Assembly: GCA_944358755.1 (NCBI GenBank)
Contig: CALVRY010000006.1
Location: 1-20,895, forward strand
Direction of reading: 5' to 3'
Source: an uncultured Bacilli bacterium
GTDB lineage: Bacteria > Bacillota_I > Bacilli_A > RFN20 > CAG-826
Length of the DNA: 20,895 nucleotides
This document shows, one piece after another, positions 1 to 8,823 of the stretch (position 1 is the stretch's first letter; each line of letters begins with the position of its first letter). The notes under the pieces were generated by a model. That model did no database searches. It was not told the origin of the DNA and saw nothing but the letters and a program-made list of their open reading frames with translations. A program made the translations under genes and the position numbers.

Positions 1-1
1 A

Positions 2-115
2 AGAACAGACAGAATGGCAAAATATAACCAACTCTTAAGAATTGAAGACGAACTCGGTGATGAAGCGGTATTTGAAGGTTTACATGCTTTCAAAAAATAC
101 AGATTCACAAAATAA
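2..115 (+). CDS. C-terminal end of an unidentified protein (gene cut by the window edge)
   Basis: Reading from base 2, an open frame of 37 codons runs to a TAA at 113-115. It is rich in charged residues (contains MAKYNQLLRIEDELGDEA and ends in KKYRFTK). The frame stays open to the window edge and is followed 20 bases later by a clear terminator, so it is most likely the 3' end of a longer gene. I do not recognise the family from this tail. An internal ATG at 14 could in principle start a 33-residue peptide, but no ribosome site precedes it. Confidence 0.6.
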   Translation, partial: RTDRMAKYNQLLRIEDELGDEAVFEGLHAFKKYRFTK

Positions 116-135
116 GTTTTGTAAAAATGTAATTT

Positions 136-163
136 AAACGGTCTGAAATATGACCGTTTTTTT
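136..163 (+). terminator. Rho-independent terminator of the cut-off upstream gene
   Basis: An 8-bp perfect stem (AAACGGTC / GACCGTTT) with an 8-base loop is followed by a run of T. It sits 20 bases after the stop codon at 115. Its T-run merges into the next inverted repeat. Confidence 0.9.
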
Positions 164-200
164 GTTGATATTTTTTAAAAAAGAAAAAAATATCAACAAA
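161..200. repeat. Perfect 16-bp inverted repeat
   Basis: The arms TTTGTTGATATTTTTT (161-176) and its exact complement (185-200) flank an 8-base A-rich loop. It overlaps the T-tract of the preceding terminator. As RNA it would fold into a long A-U hairpin, perhaps a second terminator or mRNA 3'-end protector; it could also be a protein-binding palindrome. The half-sequence TTTGTTGATA recurs at 17511-17520 just before another terminator. Confidence 0.65.
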
Positions 201-204
201 AAAA

Positions 205-260
205 TATAGGAAATTTTATCAAAAAGTAGCACTTTTTTAAATTTTTCCTAGGTATTTTTA
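205..260. repeat. Intergenic AT-rich repeat element, copy A
   Basis: An imperfect palindrome of about 20 bp per arm: AGGAAATTTTATCAAAAAGT (208-227), loop agc, and a complementary arm ending CCTAGG (231-252). It contains the core TCAAAAAGTA-N4-TTTTTTAAA at 219-241, which recurs exactly at 10796 and 17624. Its right flank CTAGGTAtTTTT is shared with copy B. Not coding. Function unknown. Confidence 0.7.
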
Positions 261-318
261 AAATCAACAAATTAATATTGTTTTTCTTAAAAATAATGAC
301 TTTTAGCTTATTATTTTG

Positions 319-347
319 TTTATAAGTCCTTAATTCTCACGTATAAT
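319..347 (+). promoter_or_regulatory. Promoter of the glycoside operon
   Basis: A perfect -10 box TATAAT lies at 342-347 with a weak -35 (TTTATA, 319-324) 17 bp upstream. A weak -35 suits a regulated promoter. An imperfect 21-bp inverted repeat (277-297, ATTgTTTTT / AAAAAtAAT) lies upstream and could bind a regulator, but in such AT-rich DNA it may be chance. A ribosome site AGGGGAGG (366-373) follows, 8 bases before the ATG at 382. Confidence 0.6.
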
Positions 348-381
348 TTTAGTAGAGATTTTTATAGGGGAGGCTAATAAT

Positions 382-1920
382 ATGCTTCAAAATAAAACGT
401 TCGAAGGAGAAAAAGTACCAAAACTTACAAAATGGTTATTTTGTAGTAGTGGTATGTTTAGAGATTTAGTCTATCAATTTGTGAGCATGTTTCTTTTAAT
501 GTATGCTCAATATTGTGGAATTGGTGGAGGAGATGGCGGCGATTATATCGCAATGTATAGCGCCATCACTGTTATAATCATTGTTTTAAGAATTTGGGAT
601 GGTTTCAATGATCCGATTATGGGATTTATCGTTGAAAAGTGCCATTTTAAGTGGGGAAAATACCGTCCTTGGATATTTTTAGGCGCCCTTTTAAGTAGTA
701 TTGTTACATTTTTAATGTTCTGGACAAATGTTCATGGTTGGGCATACGTAGCTTTATTTGCAGTATTTTATTTCTTATGGGATTTTACCTATACGATGAA
801 TGATATTGCTTTTTGGAGCGTACTTCCTTCTTTGTCACAAAACGAAAAAATAAGAGCTAATTTAACTACACTTTTATCAATTTTTGTATCGATTGGTAGT
901 TTTACAGCGGGCGGACTTGTGCCTATATTATCTTCTAGTTTTGGTTATACAATTTCTTATAAATATTTTGCATTAATTGCTGCTTTGCTTTATTTCATTA
1001 GTCAACTTATCCTTGTTATTTTCATGAAAGAAAAGAAGAGAACAAATGATGTCGAACAAAGTAGTGAAAAGATGAAATTTAAGGATATTTTTGAGGTTTT
1101 AGTTAAAAATAACCAAGTAAGAAGTTCAATAGTTGGAATTTTACTTTATTACACAGGTGCAAGCATTTTAGTTACTTTAGGTTTAAATTATTTTTACTTT
1201 AATTTTGGATATTCAGCAGCCGGTACTTATCAATTGATATTTACAATTGTTTATGGTGCCGCAACTATACTTGGTCAAATTATTTATCCGTTATTGGTAA
1301 ATAAACTTAAATTGCATCGAATGACTATTTTTTCTTGGGCTTCGGTTGTAACTGTATGTGGGTATGTGCTTTTATTCCTTTATATATTCTTAAATCCAGT
1401 TACTTTCTTCCCATTATTATGTTTTGTTGGGTTTATAGTTTTCTTTGCACAAACTTTAATAAGCATGGTTTTATATATCATGATTCAAGATTCAATCGAA
1501 TATAATGAATATCATTTTAATGTTAGAAGAGAAAGTGCGGTATTTTCTTTAAGAGCTTTTACCGCAAAACTTGGAAGTTCATTACAACAAATTGTTTTAT
1601 ATGTTTCGCTCCTTGCTGGTTCACTTTATGCAATTTCAAATCAAATTAGTGGAGCGGAAATGGACGCAATCAGTCAATTTGGTGAAGATGCAGTTTTGGT
1701 TGGTGAATATGTTGGAAATATTGCTAATCAAATAACTGGTGTAGAAAATGTTGAGTTCTGGCAAAGATGTGTTTATCAAGTTGGATTTACTATCGTTCCA
1801 GGTTTACTCATGTTAGCTTGTTTTGTTTGGATTAAACGAACTTATAAAATTAATGAAGAAAATCATCAAATAATGGTTTTAGAGTTAGAAAGAAGACATA
1901 AAAATGAAAACGCAAAGTAA
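382..1920 (+). CDS. GPH-family (MelB-like) glycoside:cation symporter
   Basis: This is a 512-residue polytopic membrane protein with about 12 hydrophobic segments and no signal peptide. The stretch RIWDGFNDPIMG (residues 70-81) followed by GKYRPW (92-97) is the signature of the glycoside-pentoside-hexuronide family; Asp73 and Asp77 match the cation-site aspartates of MelB, and FLWDFTYTMND (131-141) matches a further conserved segment. Length is slightly above the 450-480 typical of the family because of a C-terminal extension with a loop near residues 425-460. It is the first gene of an operon with alpha-1,6-glucosidase, alpha-galactosidase and beta-galactosidase genes, so it should import the oligosaccharides they cleave. 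The actual substrate (melibiose, raffinose, lactose or isomalto-oligosaccharide) and ion (Na+ or H+) cannot be read from sequence. The gene overlaps the next by 17 bases. Confidence 0.9.
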   Translation: MLQNKTFEGEKVPKLTKWLFCSSGMFRDLVYQFVSMFLLMYAQYCGIGGGDGGDYIAMYSAITVIIIVLRIWDGFNDPIMGFIVEKCHFKWGKYRPWIFLGALLSSIVTFLMFWTNVHGWAYVALFAVFYFLWDFTYTMNDIAFWSVLPSLSQNEKIRANLTTLLSIFVSIGSFTAGGLVPILSSSFGYTISYKYFALIAALLYFISQLILVIFMKEKKRTNDVEQSSEKMKFKDIFEVLVKNNQVRSSIVGILLYYTGASILVTLGLNYFYFNFGYSAAGTYQLIFTIVYGAATILGQIIYPLLVNKLKLHRMTIFSWASVVTVCGYVLLFLYIFLNPVTFFPLLCFVGFIVFFAQTLISMVLYIMIQDSIEYNEYHFNVRRESAVFSLRAFTAKLGSSLQQIVLYVSLLAGSLYAISNQISGAEMDAISQFGEDAVLVGEYVGNIANQITGVENVEFWQRCVYQVGFTIVPGLLMLACFVWIKRTYKINEENHQIMVLELERRHKNENAK

Positions 1921-3553
1921 TGAATTTAAGAAAAGAGTAGTTTATCAAATTTACTCTTCTAGTTTTTATGACTCAAATAACGATGGATGGGGCGATTTAA
2001 AAGGAATCACCGCAAAACTCGACTATTTAAAAGATTTAGGAATTGGAATTATTTGGCTTTCACCTGTTTTTGTTTCTCCGATGGATGATATGGGATATGA
2101 CATTGCCGATTATAAAAATATTAATCCTCGATTTGGTACAATGGAAGATTTTGATGAACTCTTAGAAGAAGCTAATAAACGAGACATCAAGATTGTCATG
2201 GATTTAGTAATTAATCATACATCCACAGAACACGAATGGTTTAAAAAGGCTATTGAACCAGAGGAAAATAAATATCGTGATTATTACTTTATCAAAGAAG
2301 GTAAAGGTAAAAAGCATAACAAGATGCCAAATAACTGGCAAAGTTGTTTTACTGGACCTGCATGGAAAAAGATAGATAGCTTGCCTGGATATTACTACAT
2401 GCATTTATTTTGCGATACTCAAGCCGATTTAAATTATTATAACGAAGAGGTAATTAAGGAAGTTGAAGATATTTTAAGATTTTGGCTTGATAAAGGAGTT
2501 TATGGCTTTAGATGCGATGTAATTAATAAGATTCGGAAATCAAGTTTAAAAGATGACCATACAAGACCTTTATATTTTAAAGGGCTCAAATATTATTCAA
2601 ATCAAGACAATATGTTTAAGATTTTAACTAGATTTAGAACTGAAGTACTTGATGATTACGACACATTCCTTGTTGGCGAAACTGGCGAATTAAATAAAGA
2701 AGTTGGCAATCGTTTTTTAAATGAAAGATGCCTTGATATGTTCTTTGAATTTGACCACACAAATGCCGATAAAACTTTTTTACCTGTTTTTAAAGGCAAA
2801 TTTAAGACGAAAAAATTAGTAAAACCAATATTTAAATGGCAAAAAATTGTGCCTTGGATTGCACTTTATTTAGAAAATCACGATCAATTGCGCTCTGTAA
2901 ATAGATATGGAAATGTTGATAAATATTATAAAGAAAGCGCAAAGTTACTCGCTTTATTTTTGCTAACCCTAAAAGGCACACCATTTATTTATCAAGGTGA
3001 AGAGATTGGCATGTTAAATTATGAACAAGTAAAGTACGAAGATTGTAAAGATGTTGCTGCTATATATACAACCGAAACTGTTCAAAAACTTTTGAGATTT
3101 AATAGAGATAGAGCTTTTAAAATTGTGAATGAAACTATAAATAGAGACCATGCTCGCGTTCCTTTTGCATGGTCAAATAGTGTAAATGGTGGTTTCAATG
3201 CTGGGCACGAAACGTGGTTAAAAGTTAATGACTTATATAAAAAGATTAATGTGAAAGATGAAGAAAATGATTCTAATTCCATCCTTAATTTTTATAAAAA
3301 AATGATCAGATTTAGAAATAATGATGACGTCTTAAAATTTGGTGATTTTAAAGATGAATATGTTAAGAAAAATATTGTTTCATATTATAGAAATTATGAA
3401 GGCAAAATTTATTTAATCGTTTTAAATTTTTCTGATAAAAAAGCTAAGTATTGCAACCTTTTAAATGTAAAAACGTTAATTTCTAACTATGAGAATGAGA
3501 TAGATTTTAATGATTTGCCACCATATTTTGCAGGAATTTTTGAGGTAATATAA
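1904..3553 (+). CDS. GH13 oligo-1,6-glucosidase / dextran glucosidase-like enzyme
   Basis: This 549-residue protein has all four conserved alpha-amylase-family regions: DLVINHT (100-106), GFRCDVI (201-207, nucleophile Asp205), VGE (257-259, acid/base Glu259) and ENHD (324-327, transition-state Asp327). The loop DSNNDGWGD (23-31) matches the calcium site of DexB-type enzymes, and QADLN (173-177) is the region V of the oligo-1,6-glucosidase group. Val206 directly after the nucleophile is the residue associated with alpha-1,6 rather than alpha-1,4 preference. Length fits the GH13_31 group. There is no signal peptide, so it is cytoplasmic and should release glucose from isomalto-oligosaccharides, panose or similar imported sugars. 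The start at 1904 lies inside the symporter gene (17-base overlap, suggesting translational coupling) and has only a weak GAAAG-like ribosome site. Trehalose-6-phosphate or sucrose isomer hydrolysis are less likely alternatives. Confidence 0.88.
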   Translation: MKTQSNEFKKRVVYQIYSSSFYDSNNDGWGDLKGITAKLDYLKDLGIGIIWLSPVFVSPMDDMGYDIADYKNINPRFGTMEDFDELLEEANKRDIKIVMDLVINHTSTEHEWFKKAIEPEENKYRDYYFIKEGKGKKHNKMPNNWQSCFTGPAWKKIDSLPGYYYMHLFCDTQADLNYYNEEVIKEVEDILRFWLDKGVYGFRCDVINKIRKSSLKDDHTRPLYFKGLKYYSNQDNMFKILTRFRTEVLDDYDTFLVGETGELNKEVGNRFLNERCLDMFFEFDHTNADKTFLPVFKGKFKTKKLVKPIFKWQKIVPWIALYLENHDQLRSVNRYGNVDKYYKESAKLLALFLLTLKGTPFIYQGEEIGMLNYEQVKYEDCKDVAAIYTTETVQKLLRFNRDRAFKIVNETINRDHARVPFAWSNSVNGGFNAGHETWLKVNDLYKKINVKDEENDSNSILNFYKKMIRFRNNDDVLKFGDFKDEYVKKNIVSYYRNYEGKIYLIVLNFSDKKAKYCNLLNVKTLISNYENEIDFNDLPPYFAGIFEVI

Positions 3554-5788
3554 ATGATTAGTTTTGATTCACGTAGAAAGATTTTTAATTTATCAAATGA
3601 AGAATATTCATATTATTTACATGTAAATAAACTTGGTTATTTGATTCACCTTTATTCTGGTGAAAGACTTGATGATATAACTCTAGAAAGAGTTAATGAA
3701 AGATATATTGAACGTTATGCCTATTTTGATGGACAAAAAGAAGTTTGTGATGAATCTTATTATTTTAGTGGGCAAGGTTCTTTATTTGAGTGTGGAGCAA
3801 ATTTGACTAGTGACTTAAGAGGTGCTTATGCAATTATTGAACACACTGATAAATCAAAATTAACTGATTTTAGATATTATTCACATGAAATAATAAATGG
3901 AAAAGTTAATCCAGAAGGTTTACCACATTTTAAAATTCATTCTAATAGCGAAGCCGAAACTTTAATTATTACTTTAAAAGACGTTAAGGAAGAAATTTAT
4001 TTAAATCTTTATTACACTATTTTTAAGAAAAAAGCCGCATTGGTTCGATTCTCTAAACTTTTTAACAGAACAGATAAGTCAATTTTTCTTGAGAGACTTG
4101 CTTCAATACAGTTTGATTTTGTTAATAAAAATTATGAACTTATCTCAATCCATGGACAATGGGGAAATGACAAAGAACTTGAAGTTACGCCGATTGGCCA
4201 TAGCAAAATTGTTGTAAATGATAACCATGGCGGAAGAGGTTTTAGACAAAATCCTGCAATCATAATTAAAGAAAAAGATGCAAATTATGATTTTGGTGAA
4301 GTTTACATGTTCGCTCTTGTTTATAGTGGCAACTTTAAGTTTGAAGTTGGTCTAGATGAATACGATCAAGGAAGATTAATCGCTTTAATTAACGATGAGA
4401 ATTTCCGCTATGAAGTAAAGGCTAAAGAGACTTTTGTAACTCCAGAGTGTGTTTTGATATATTCTTCAAAAGGAATAAATAAAGCAACACAAACAATTCA
4501 TGATTTTACACGTGAAAACTTATTGCCTGAAAAATTTGCACTCAAAGAAAGGCCAATTTTAATCAATTCCTGGGAACCTTTTATGTTTGATTTCGACACA
4601 GAAAAAATCAAAAAATTAATTCTTGATGCAAAAGAACTTGGAATCGAACAAGTGGTTCTTGATGATGGATGGTTTGGAAAAAGAAATGCAGACAATAGCA
4701 GTTTAGGTGATTGGGAAATTAATAAAAATAAGATAAATTTAAAAGAAGTTATCGATTTTTCGCATAAAAACGGCATTAAATTTGGTATTTGGGTAGAACC
4801 TGAAATGATTTCTCCTGATTCGGAAATTTTCAAAAAACATCCTGAATACGCACTTTGCGACAGCACAAAAAATCCTACATTATTAAGACATCAAATGGTT
4901 ATGGATTTAACAAACGATGAGGTTATTAATTACGTTTTTGAACAACTAAAAAATCTTTTTGACAATTATAATATTGATTACTGTAAATGGGATTTTAACA
5001 GATATTTTAGCGAAATTTACTCATCTTTTTTAGGCCGTGAAAAAGAAGGCGAAATTTTTCACAGATTTGTTTTGGGCTCTTATAAGTTGTTAGACATGTT
5101 TACAAAAAGATATCCAAATGTCCTATTGGAAACTTGCGCAAGTGGTGCTGGAAGATTCGATTTAGGTATGCTTTTTTATTCTCCACAAATTTGGGGCAGC
5201 GATGAAACTAATCCTTATTCAAGAGTAATGATACAATTTGCGACTAATGTTTTTTATCCTCTTTCAACAATTGGGGCGCATGTAAGTGCTTCAAATTCAC
5301 TTTCGATGCAAGACAAAATAATTATTTCGGCTTTTGGAACTTATGGTTTTGAACTTGATCCAGCGAAAGTAAGTGATGAAGAAAAGAAACAAATTATTGA
5401 ATTTAATAAATTAGTTAAACAATTTCATCATATTGTAACTTTAGGTGATTATTATGTTCTTTCTTCGCCATATAAAACCAACTTTGCCAGTTGGATGTGC
5501 GTAACTAAAGATAAAAAAGAAGCTTTGGTATTTAATTTCAACTTCAAAAGAGAACAAACTAAAGGTAGATTCATTCGATTAAAGGGTTTAAATCCAGATA
5601 AATATTATTTTAATTCTTTAACTAACGATGTTTATAAAGGTGATTTTTATATGAAAGTTGGTATTAATATAAGTGCACCTTTAAAAGAAGGAATGACCAT
5701 GCTTTTTGTGATAAAAGAAGTAAATACGATTGCTAAAACGGTCTTAAACCATAAAGCTAATCAAGTTAAAAGGGAGAAATTACTCTAA
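3554..5788 (+). CDS. GH36 alpha-galactosidase
   Basis: This 744-residue protein has the usual GH36 plan: an N-terminal beta-sandwich (about 1-320), a TIM barrel (about 330-650) and a small C-terminal beta domain. Diagnostic motifs are VLDDGWFG (368-375), GIWVEPEMISPDS (411-423), YCKWDFNR (476-483, nucleophile Asp480), CASGAGRFD (528-536) and WGSDETN (547-553, acid/base Asp550). It removes alpha-1,6-linked galactose from melibiose, raffinose or stachyose. No signal peptide, so cytoplasmic. The length matches AgaA/RafA-type tetrameric enzymes. The ATG at 3554 directly follows the stop of the GH13 gene and is served by GAGG at 3542-3545. A minus-strand open frame within it (4498-4866) is a shadow. 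Confidence 0.95.
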   Translation: MISFDSRRKIFNLSNEEYSYYLHVNKLGYLIHLYSGERLDDITLERVNERYIERYAYFDGQKEVCDESYYFSGQGSLFECGANLTSDLRGAYAIIEHTDKSKLTDFRYYSHEIINGKVNPEGLPHFKIHSNSEAETLIITLKDVKEEIYLNLYYTIFKKKAALVRFSKLFNRTDKSIFLERLASIQFDFVNKNYELISIHGQWGNDKELEVTPIGHSKIVVNDNHGGRGFRQNPAIIIKEKDANYDFGEVYMFALVYSGNFKFEVGLDEYDQGRLIALINDENFRYEVKAKETFVTPECVLIYSSKGINKATQTIHDFTRENLLPEKFALKERPILINSWEPFMFDFDTEKIKKLILDAKELGIEQVVLDDGWFGKRNADNSSLGDWEINKNKINLKEVIDFSHKNGIKFGIWVEPEMISPDSEIFKKHPEYALCDSTKNPTLLRHQMVMDLTNDEVINYVFEQLKNLFDNYNIDYCKWDFNRYFSEIYSSFLGREKEGEIFHRFVLGSYKLLDMFTKRYPNVLLETCASGAGRFDLGMLFYSPQIWGSDETNPYSRVMIQFATNVFYPLSTIGAHVSASNSLSMQDKIIISAFGTYGFELDPAKVSDEEKKQIIEFNKLVKQFHHIVTLGDYYVLSSPYKTNFASWMCVTKDKKEALVFNFNFKREQTKGRFIRLKGLNPDKYYFNSLTNDVYKGDFYMKVGINISAPLKEGMTMLFVIKEVNTIAKTVLNHKANQVKREKLL

Positions 5789-5790
5789 TT

Positions 5791-8700
5791 ATGAATAATT
5801 TAGTCGATTTAAGGTTTTTAGATAATCCTGAAATTACTGAAATAAATACAATAAAAAACCACTCTGATCACAAAATTTATGTAAATGGCAGAATCTCTTC
5901 GTTTAGTTTAAATGGCGAACGGAAGTTTATGTATTTTAATAATTTTAATGATGACATTAACTTTTTACTTTTACCAAATGTAGATATAAGATCTTTCGAT
6001 TCGATAAAAGTGCCAGGGCATTTTGAATTACAAGGTTATGGAAAACCAAAATATGTTAATCAACAATATGAATGGAGTGGAGTTGAAGATGTAGAGCTTG
6101 GAAAATCTCCTAAAAATAATCCATGTGGTATATATTTCAAAGATTTTGAAATGAAAAACAGTCTTACTGAAAGAGTCATTTTAAAAATTGATGGATTCAA
6201 TACTGCTTTATATCTCTATGTAAACGGAAACTTTGTTGGATTTTCTGAAAAAAATTACACATCAACTGAATTTGATCTTTCTAATTACCTTAAACTTGGC
6301 ATTAATCGAATCGCGATTTTAGTATTTAAATACTCCAAGATGTCTTGGTTTAATGACCAAGATATGTGGAGATTTTCAGGAATTTTTAGAGATATTTCTA
6401 TAAATTTTGTCCCTTTTAATCATATTTTTGATATTAATAATAGATCAACACTATTGGATGATAATACAACCGGAATTTTAGATTTAACCTTATCAACAAC
6501 AGGAGATTTTAATAATACATTTATTAAGTCAACTTTTAGATTTGATGATTCAATTTTGTTTGAAGAAATTTCTCCTCTTACTGATAAAGAATTTAAAATT
6601 AAAAAATCTATTTCAAACGTTTTTCCTTGGACTGCGGAAACGCCTTCTTTATACACGCTTGAATTAGAACTTATAAAAAACGATAGAAGTATAGAAAAAA
6701 CAGAGATAAAAGTTGGTTTTAGAAGAATAGAAATTGATGGCAACGTTATTAAAGTTAACGGCAGAAAAATTTTCTTTAAAGGTGTTAATCGTCATGAATT
6801 TGATATGGAACATGGACGTGCGATAACAGATGAAACTATTAAAAATGATTTACTTTTGTTGAAAGCTAATAATTTTAACGCAATAAGAACTTCACATTAT
6901 CCTAATAGAAGTTATTTTTATGAATTAGCAGATGAATTGGGTTTTTACGTTATTGATGAAGTTGATGTAGAGACACATGGCACACGGGGAAATTTCTTGA
7001 AAAAAGCTGATTTTAGCAAGGTTTTGCCTGGAGATCATTTAGAATTTTTAAATTTAATTCTTAGAAAAAATAATGCAATTTATGAAAGAGATAAAAATCA
7101 TCCATCTGTAATTATTTGGAGTTTAGGAAACGAATCAAATGTTGGCAAAGTTTTTCTAGAGAGTTCAAAGTATTTTAAGAAAATTGATCCATCTAGACTT
7201 GTTCACTATGAAGGATGTTCTAATAGTAAAAAATATTCCATTCTAAGCGATATTGATTCAACAATGTATTCGACCCCAAAAGAAATTAAAAAAAGACTTT
7301 TAAAACAAAGAAATAAACCATTTATTCTTTGTGAATTTGAACATTCGATGGGTAATTCAACCGGTAATTTTGATGAATATATGTCTTTAAAAGATGAATT
7401 CGAAAATTATCAAGGTGGATTTATTTGGGATTTTGTTGATCAAGGGTTGGTAGATAAAAATACTAAATCAATTCTTTATGGTGGAGATTTTGATGACAAA
7501 CCAAACGATGGAATTTTTTCGTGTAATGGACTTCTTCTTGCGGATAGAAGTGAAACTTCAAAGTTAAAAACAGCCAAATATTATTATCAAGACATTGCTT
7601 TTCAAAGAGTAGAAAACGGAATTAGAATTTTTAACACAAATAGTTTTATAGATACTTCAAGATACTATTTTAAACTTGAAGTTTATGAAAACGGCGTATT
7701 AAAAAGCTCAGAACCATTTACTTTGACAATAAATCCACAGGCAGATTTTATTCTAAAACTTTGTAATCTTAATATCGACAATAATAAAGAAAATTTGGTA
7801 AGAATTACTTATAATCTTGCTAATGATACAAGTTTTGCAAATAAAGATTACGAACTTGGATTCTTTGAATTTTTATACAACACAGAATTAGATTTTGCTA
7901 GTAGCAGTTATCCATTAGATGCAAATTCTAAATTCAAAATTATAGAAGATGCTTATAACATTGGAATTAAAGGCGCTCGTTTGTCATATCTTTTCGATGG
8001 ATTTAGTAATTTACATGGCGGATTATACTCGATAAAAGTAAATGGAGATGAATTTTTAAAAGACTATATTAAACCTAACTTTTATCGTGCGACTACTGAT
8101 AACGATAATCCTTTATCAAGATTTAAGCTTGATACATATATGCACGTTAATAAATCTCTTTTACTTGTACCTAGATATTGCGTGAAAAAATCACATAAAT
8201 TTTGTGAAAAGTCTGCCAAACTCACATATTTTTATAAATATATCTATGGTTTTTTACCAAAAAGCGTGAAAGTTTCTTATGAAATCAGGGAGGATGGGAG
8301 CCTTCTTGTTACTCTATCTGGGAAACTATCTTTATTACAACATTCACCTGGAGAAATTGGAGTAAACTTTATTGTGCCAGAAATTATTGATAGTTTTGTT
8401 TATTATGGACTTGGTGAAGGGGACAACTATATTGATCGTTTTGAAGGTCAAAAACTTGGAATTTATGAATCAAATCCATATAAAGAATATGTGAATTATG
8501 CAAGACCTCAAGAATGTGGACAACATCTTTTTACTCGATATTTAATTCTTAATAAAAGAAGCGGAGCAAAACTTGGAATTTTTGCTCTCGATAAATCTTT
8601 TGCGTTTAAAGTTTTACCTTGGAGCAACTTAGAAATAGAAAATGCAACACATTTGGATGAATTACCTAAACCAAAGTACACTCACGTAACTATAAATTGC

Positions 8701-8814
8701 AATACTAGAGGTGTTGGTGGAGATAATTCGTGGTTTGCCCCAGTCCATGATAAGCACAAGATAAAATTAAGGACAAAATTTAATCTGAAGTTTATAATTA
8801 AACAAGTTGACTGA
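5791..8814 (+). CDS. lacZ: GH2 beta-galactosidase, LacZ type
   Basis: This 1007-residue protein has the five-domain LacZ layout: jelly-roll sugar-binding domain (about 40-205, with VPGHFELQGYG and DQDMWRFSGIFRD), two Ig-like domains around a TIM barrel (about 320-600), and a C-terminal Bgal small-chain domain (about 735-1005, ending with GVGGDNSWFAPVH). Catalytic residues are Glu448 in SLGNES (acid/base) and Glu515 in LCEFEHSMGNS (nucleophile); VETHG (393-397) supplies the Mg-site Glu and His. It hydrolyses lactose or other beta-galactosides in the cytoplasm. The segment after CNGLLLADR lacks the usual TPHP run (here SETSK), a minor divergence. The start lies 2 bases after the GH36 stop; the ribosome site AGGGAG (5771-5776) is rather far at 14 bases. 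It ends with TGA, showing that UGA is a stop in this organism. Confidence 0.95.
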   Translation: MNNLVDLRFLDNPEITEINTIKNHSDHKIYVNGRISSFSLNGERKFMYFNNFNDDINFLLLPNVDIRSFDSIKVPGHFELQGYGKPKYVNQQYEWSGVEDVELGKSPKNNPCGIYFKDFEMKNSLTERVILKIDGFNTALYLYVNGNFVGFSEKNYTSTEFDLSNYLKLGINRIAILVFKYSKMSWFNDQDMWRFSGIFRDISINFVPFNHIFDINNRSTLLDDNTTGILDLTLSTTGDFNNTFIKSTFRFDDSILFEEISPLTDKEFKIKKSISNVFPWTAETPSLYTLELELIKNDRSIEKTEIKVGFRRIEIDGNVIKVNGRKIFFKGVNRHEFDMEHGRAITDETIKNDLLLLKANNFNAIRTSHYPNRSYFYELADELGFYVIDEVDVETHGTRGNFLKKADFSKVLPGDHLEFLNLILRKNNAIYERDKNHPSVIIWSLGNESNVGKVFLESSKYFKKIDPSRLVHYEGCSNSKKYSILSDIDSTMYSTPKEIKKRLLKQRNKPFILCEFEHSMGNSTGNFDEYMSLKDEFENYQGGFIWDFVDQGLVDKNTKSILYGGDFDDKPNDGIFSCNGLLLADRSETSKLKTAKYYYQDIAFQRVENGIRIFNTNSFIDTSRYYFKLEVYENGVLKSSEPFTLTINPQADFILKLCNLNIDNNKENLVRITYNLANDTSFANKDYELGFFEFLYNTELDFASSSYPLDANSKFKIIEDAYNIGIKGARLSYLFDGFSNLHGGLYSIKVNGDEFLKDYIKPNFYRATTDNDNPLSRFKLDTYMHVNKSLLLVPRYCVKKSHKFCEKSAKLTYFYKYIYGFLPKSVKVSYEIREDGSLLVTLSGKLSLLQHSPGEIGVNFIVPEIIDSFVYYGLGEGDNYIDRFEGQKLGIYESNPYKEYVNYARPQECGQHLFTRYLILNKRSGAKLGIFALDKSFAFKVLPWSNLEIENATHLDELPKPKYTHVTINCNTRGVGGDNSWFAPVHDKHKIKLRTKFNLKFIIKQVD

Positions 8815-8823
8815 GGATTAAGT

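Noticed and set aside
4498..4866. 122-codon minus-strand open frame inside the GH36 gene
   Set aside because: It is fully contained in a well-supported gene, with no ribosome site or recognisable domain; a shadow frame. The same holds for frames at 2204-2404, 3082-3282, 6420-6743, 10999-11193, 13294-13539, 18786-18977 and 19421-19627.
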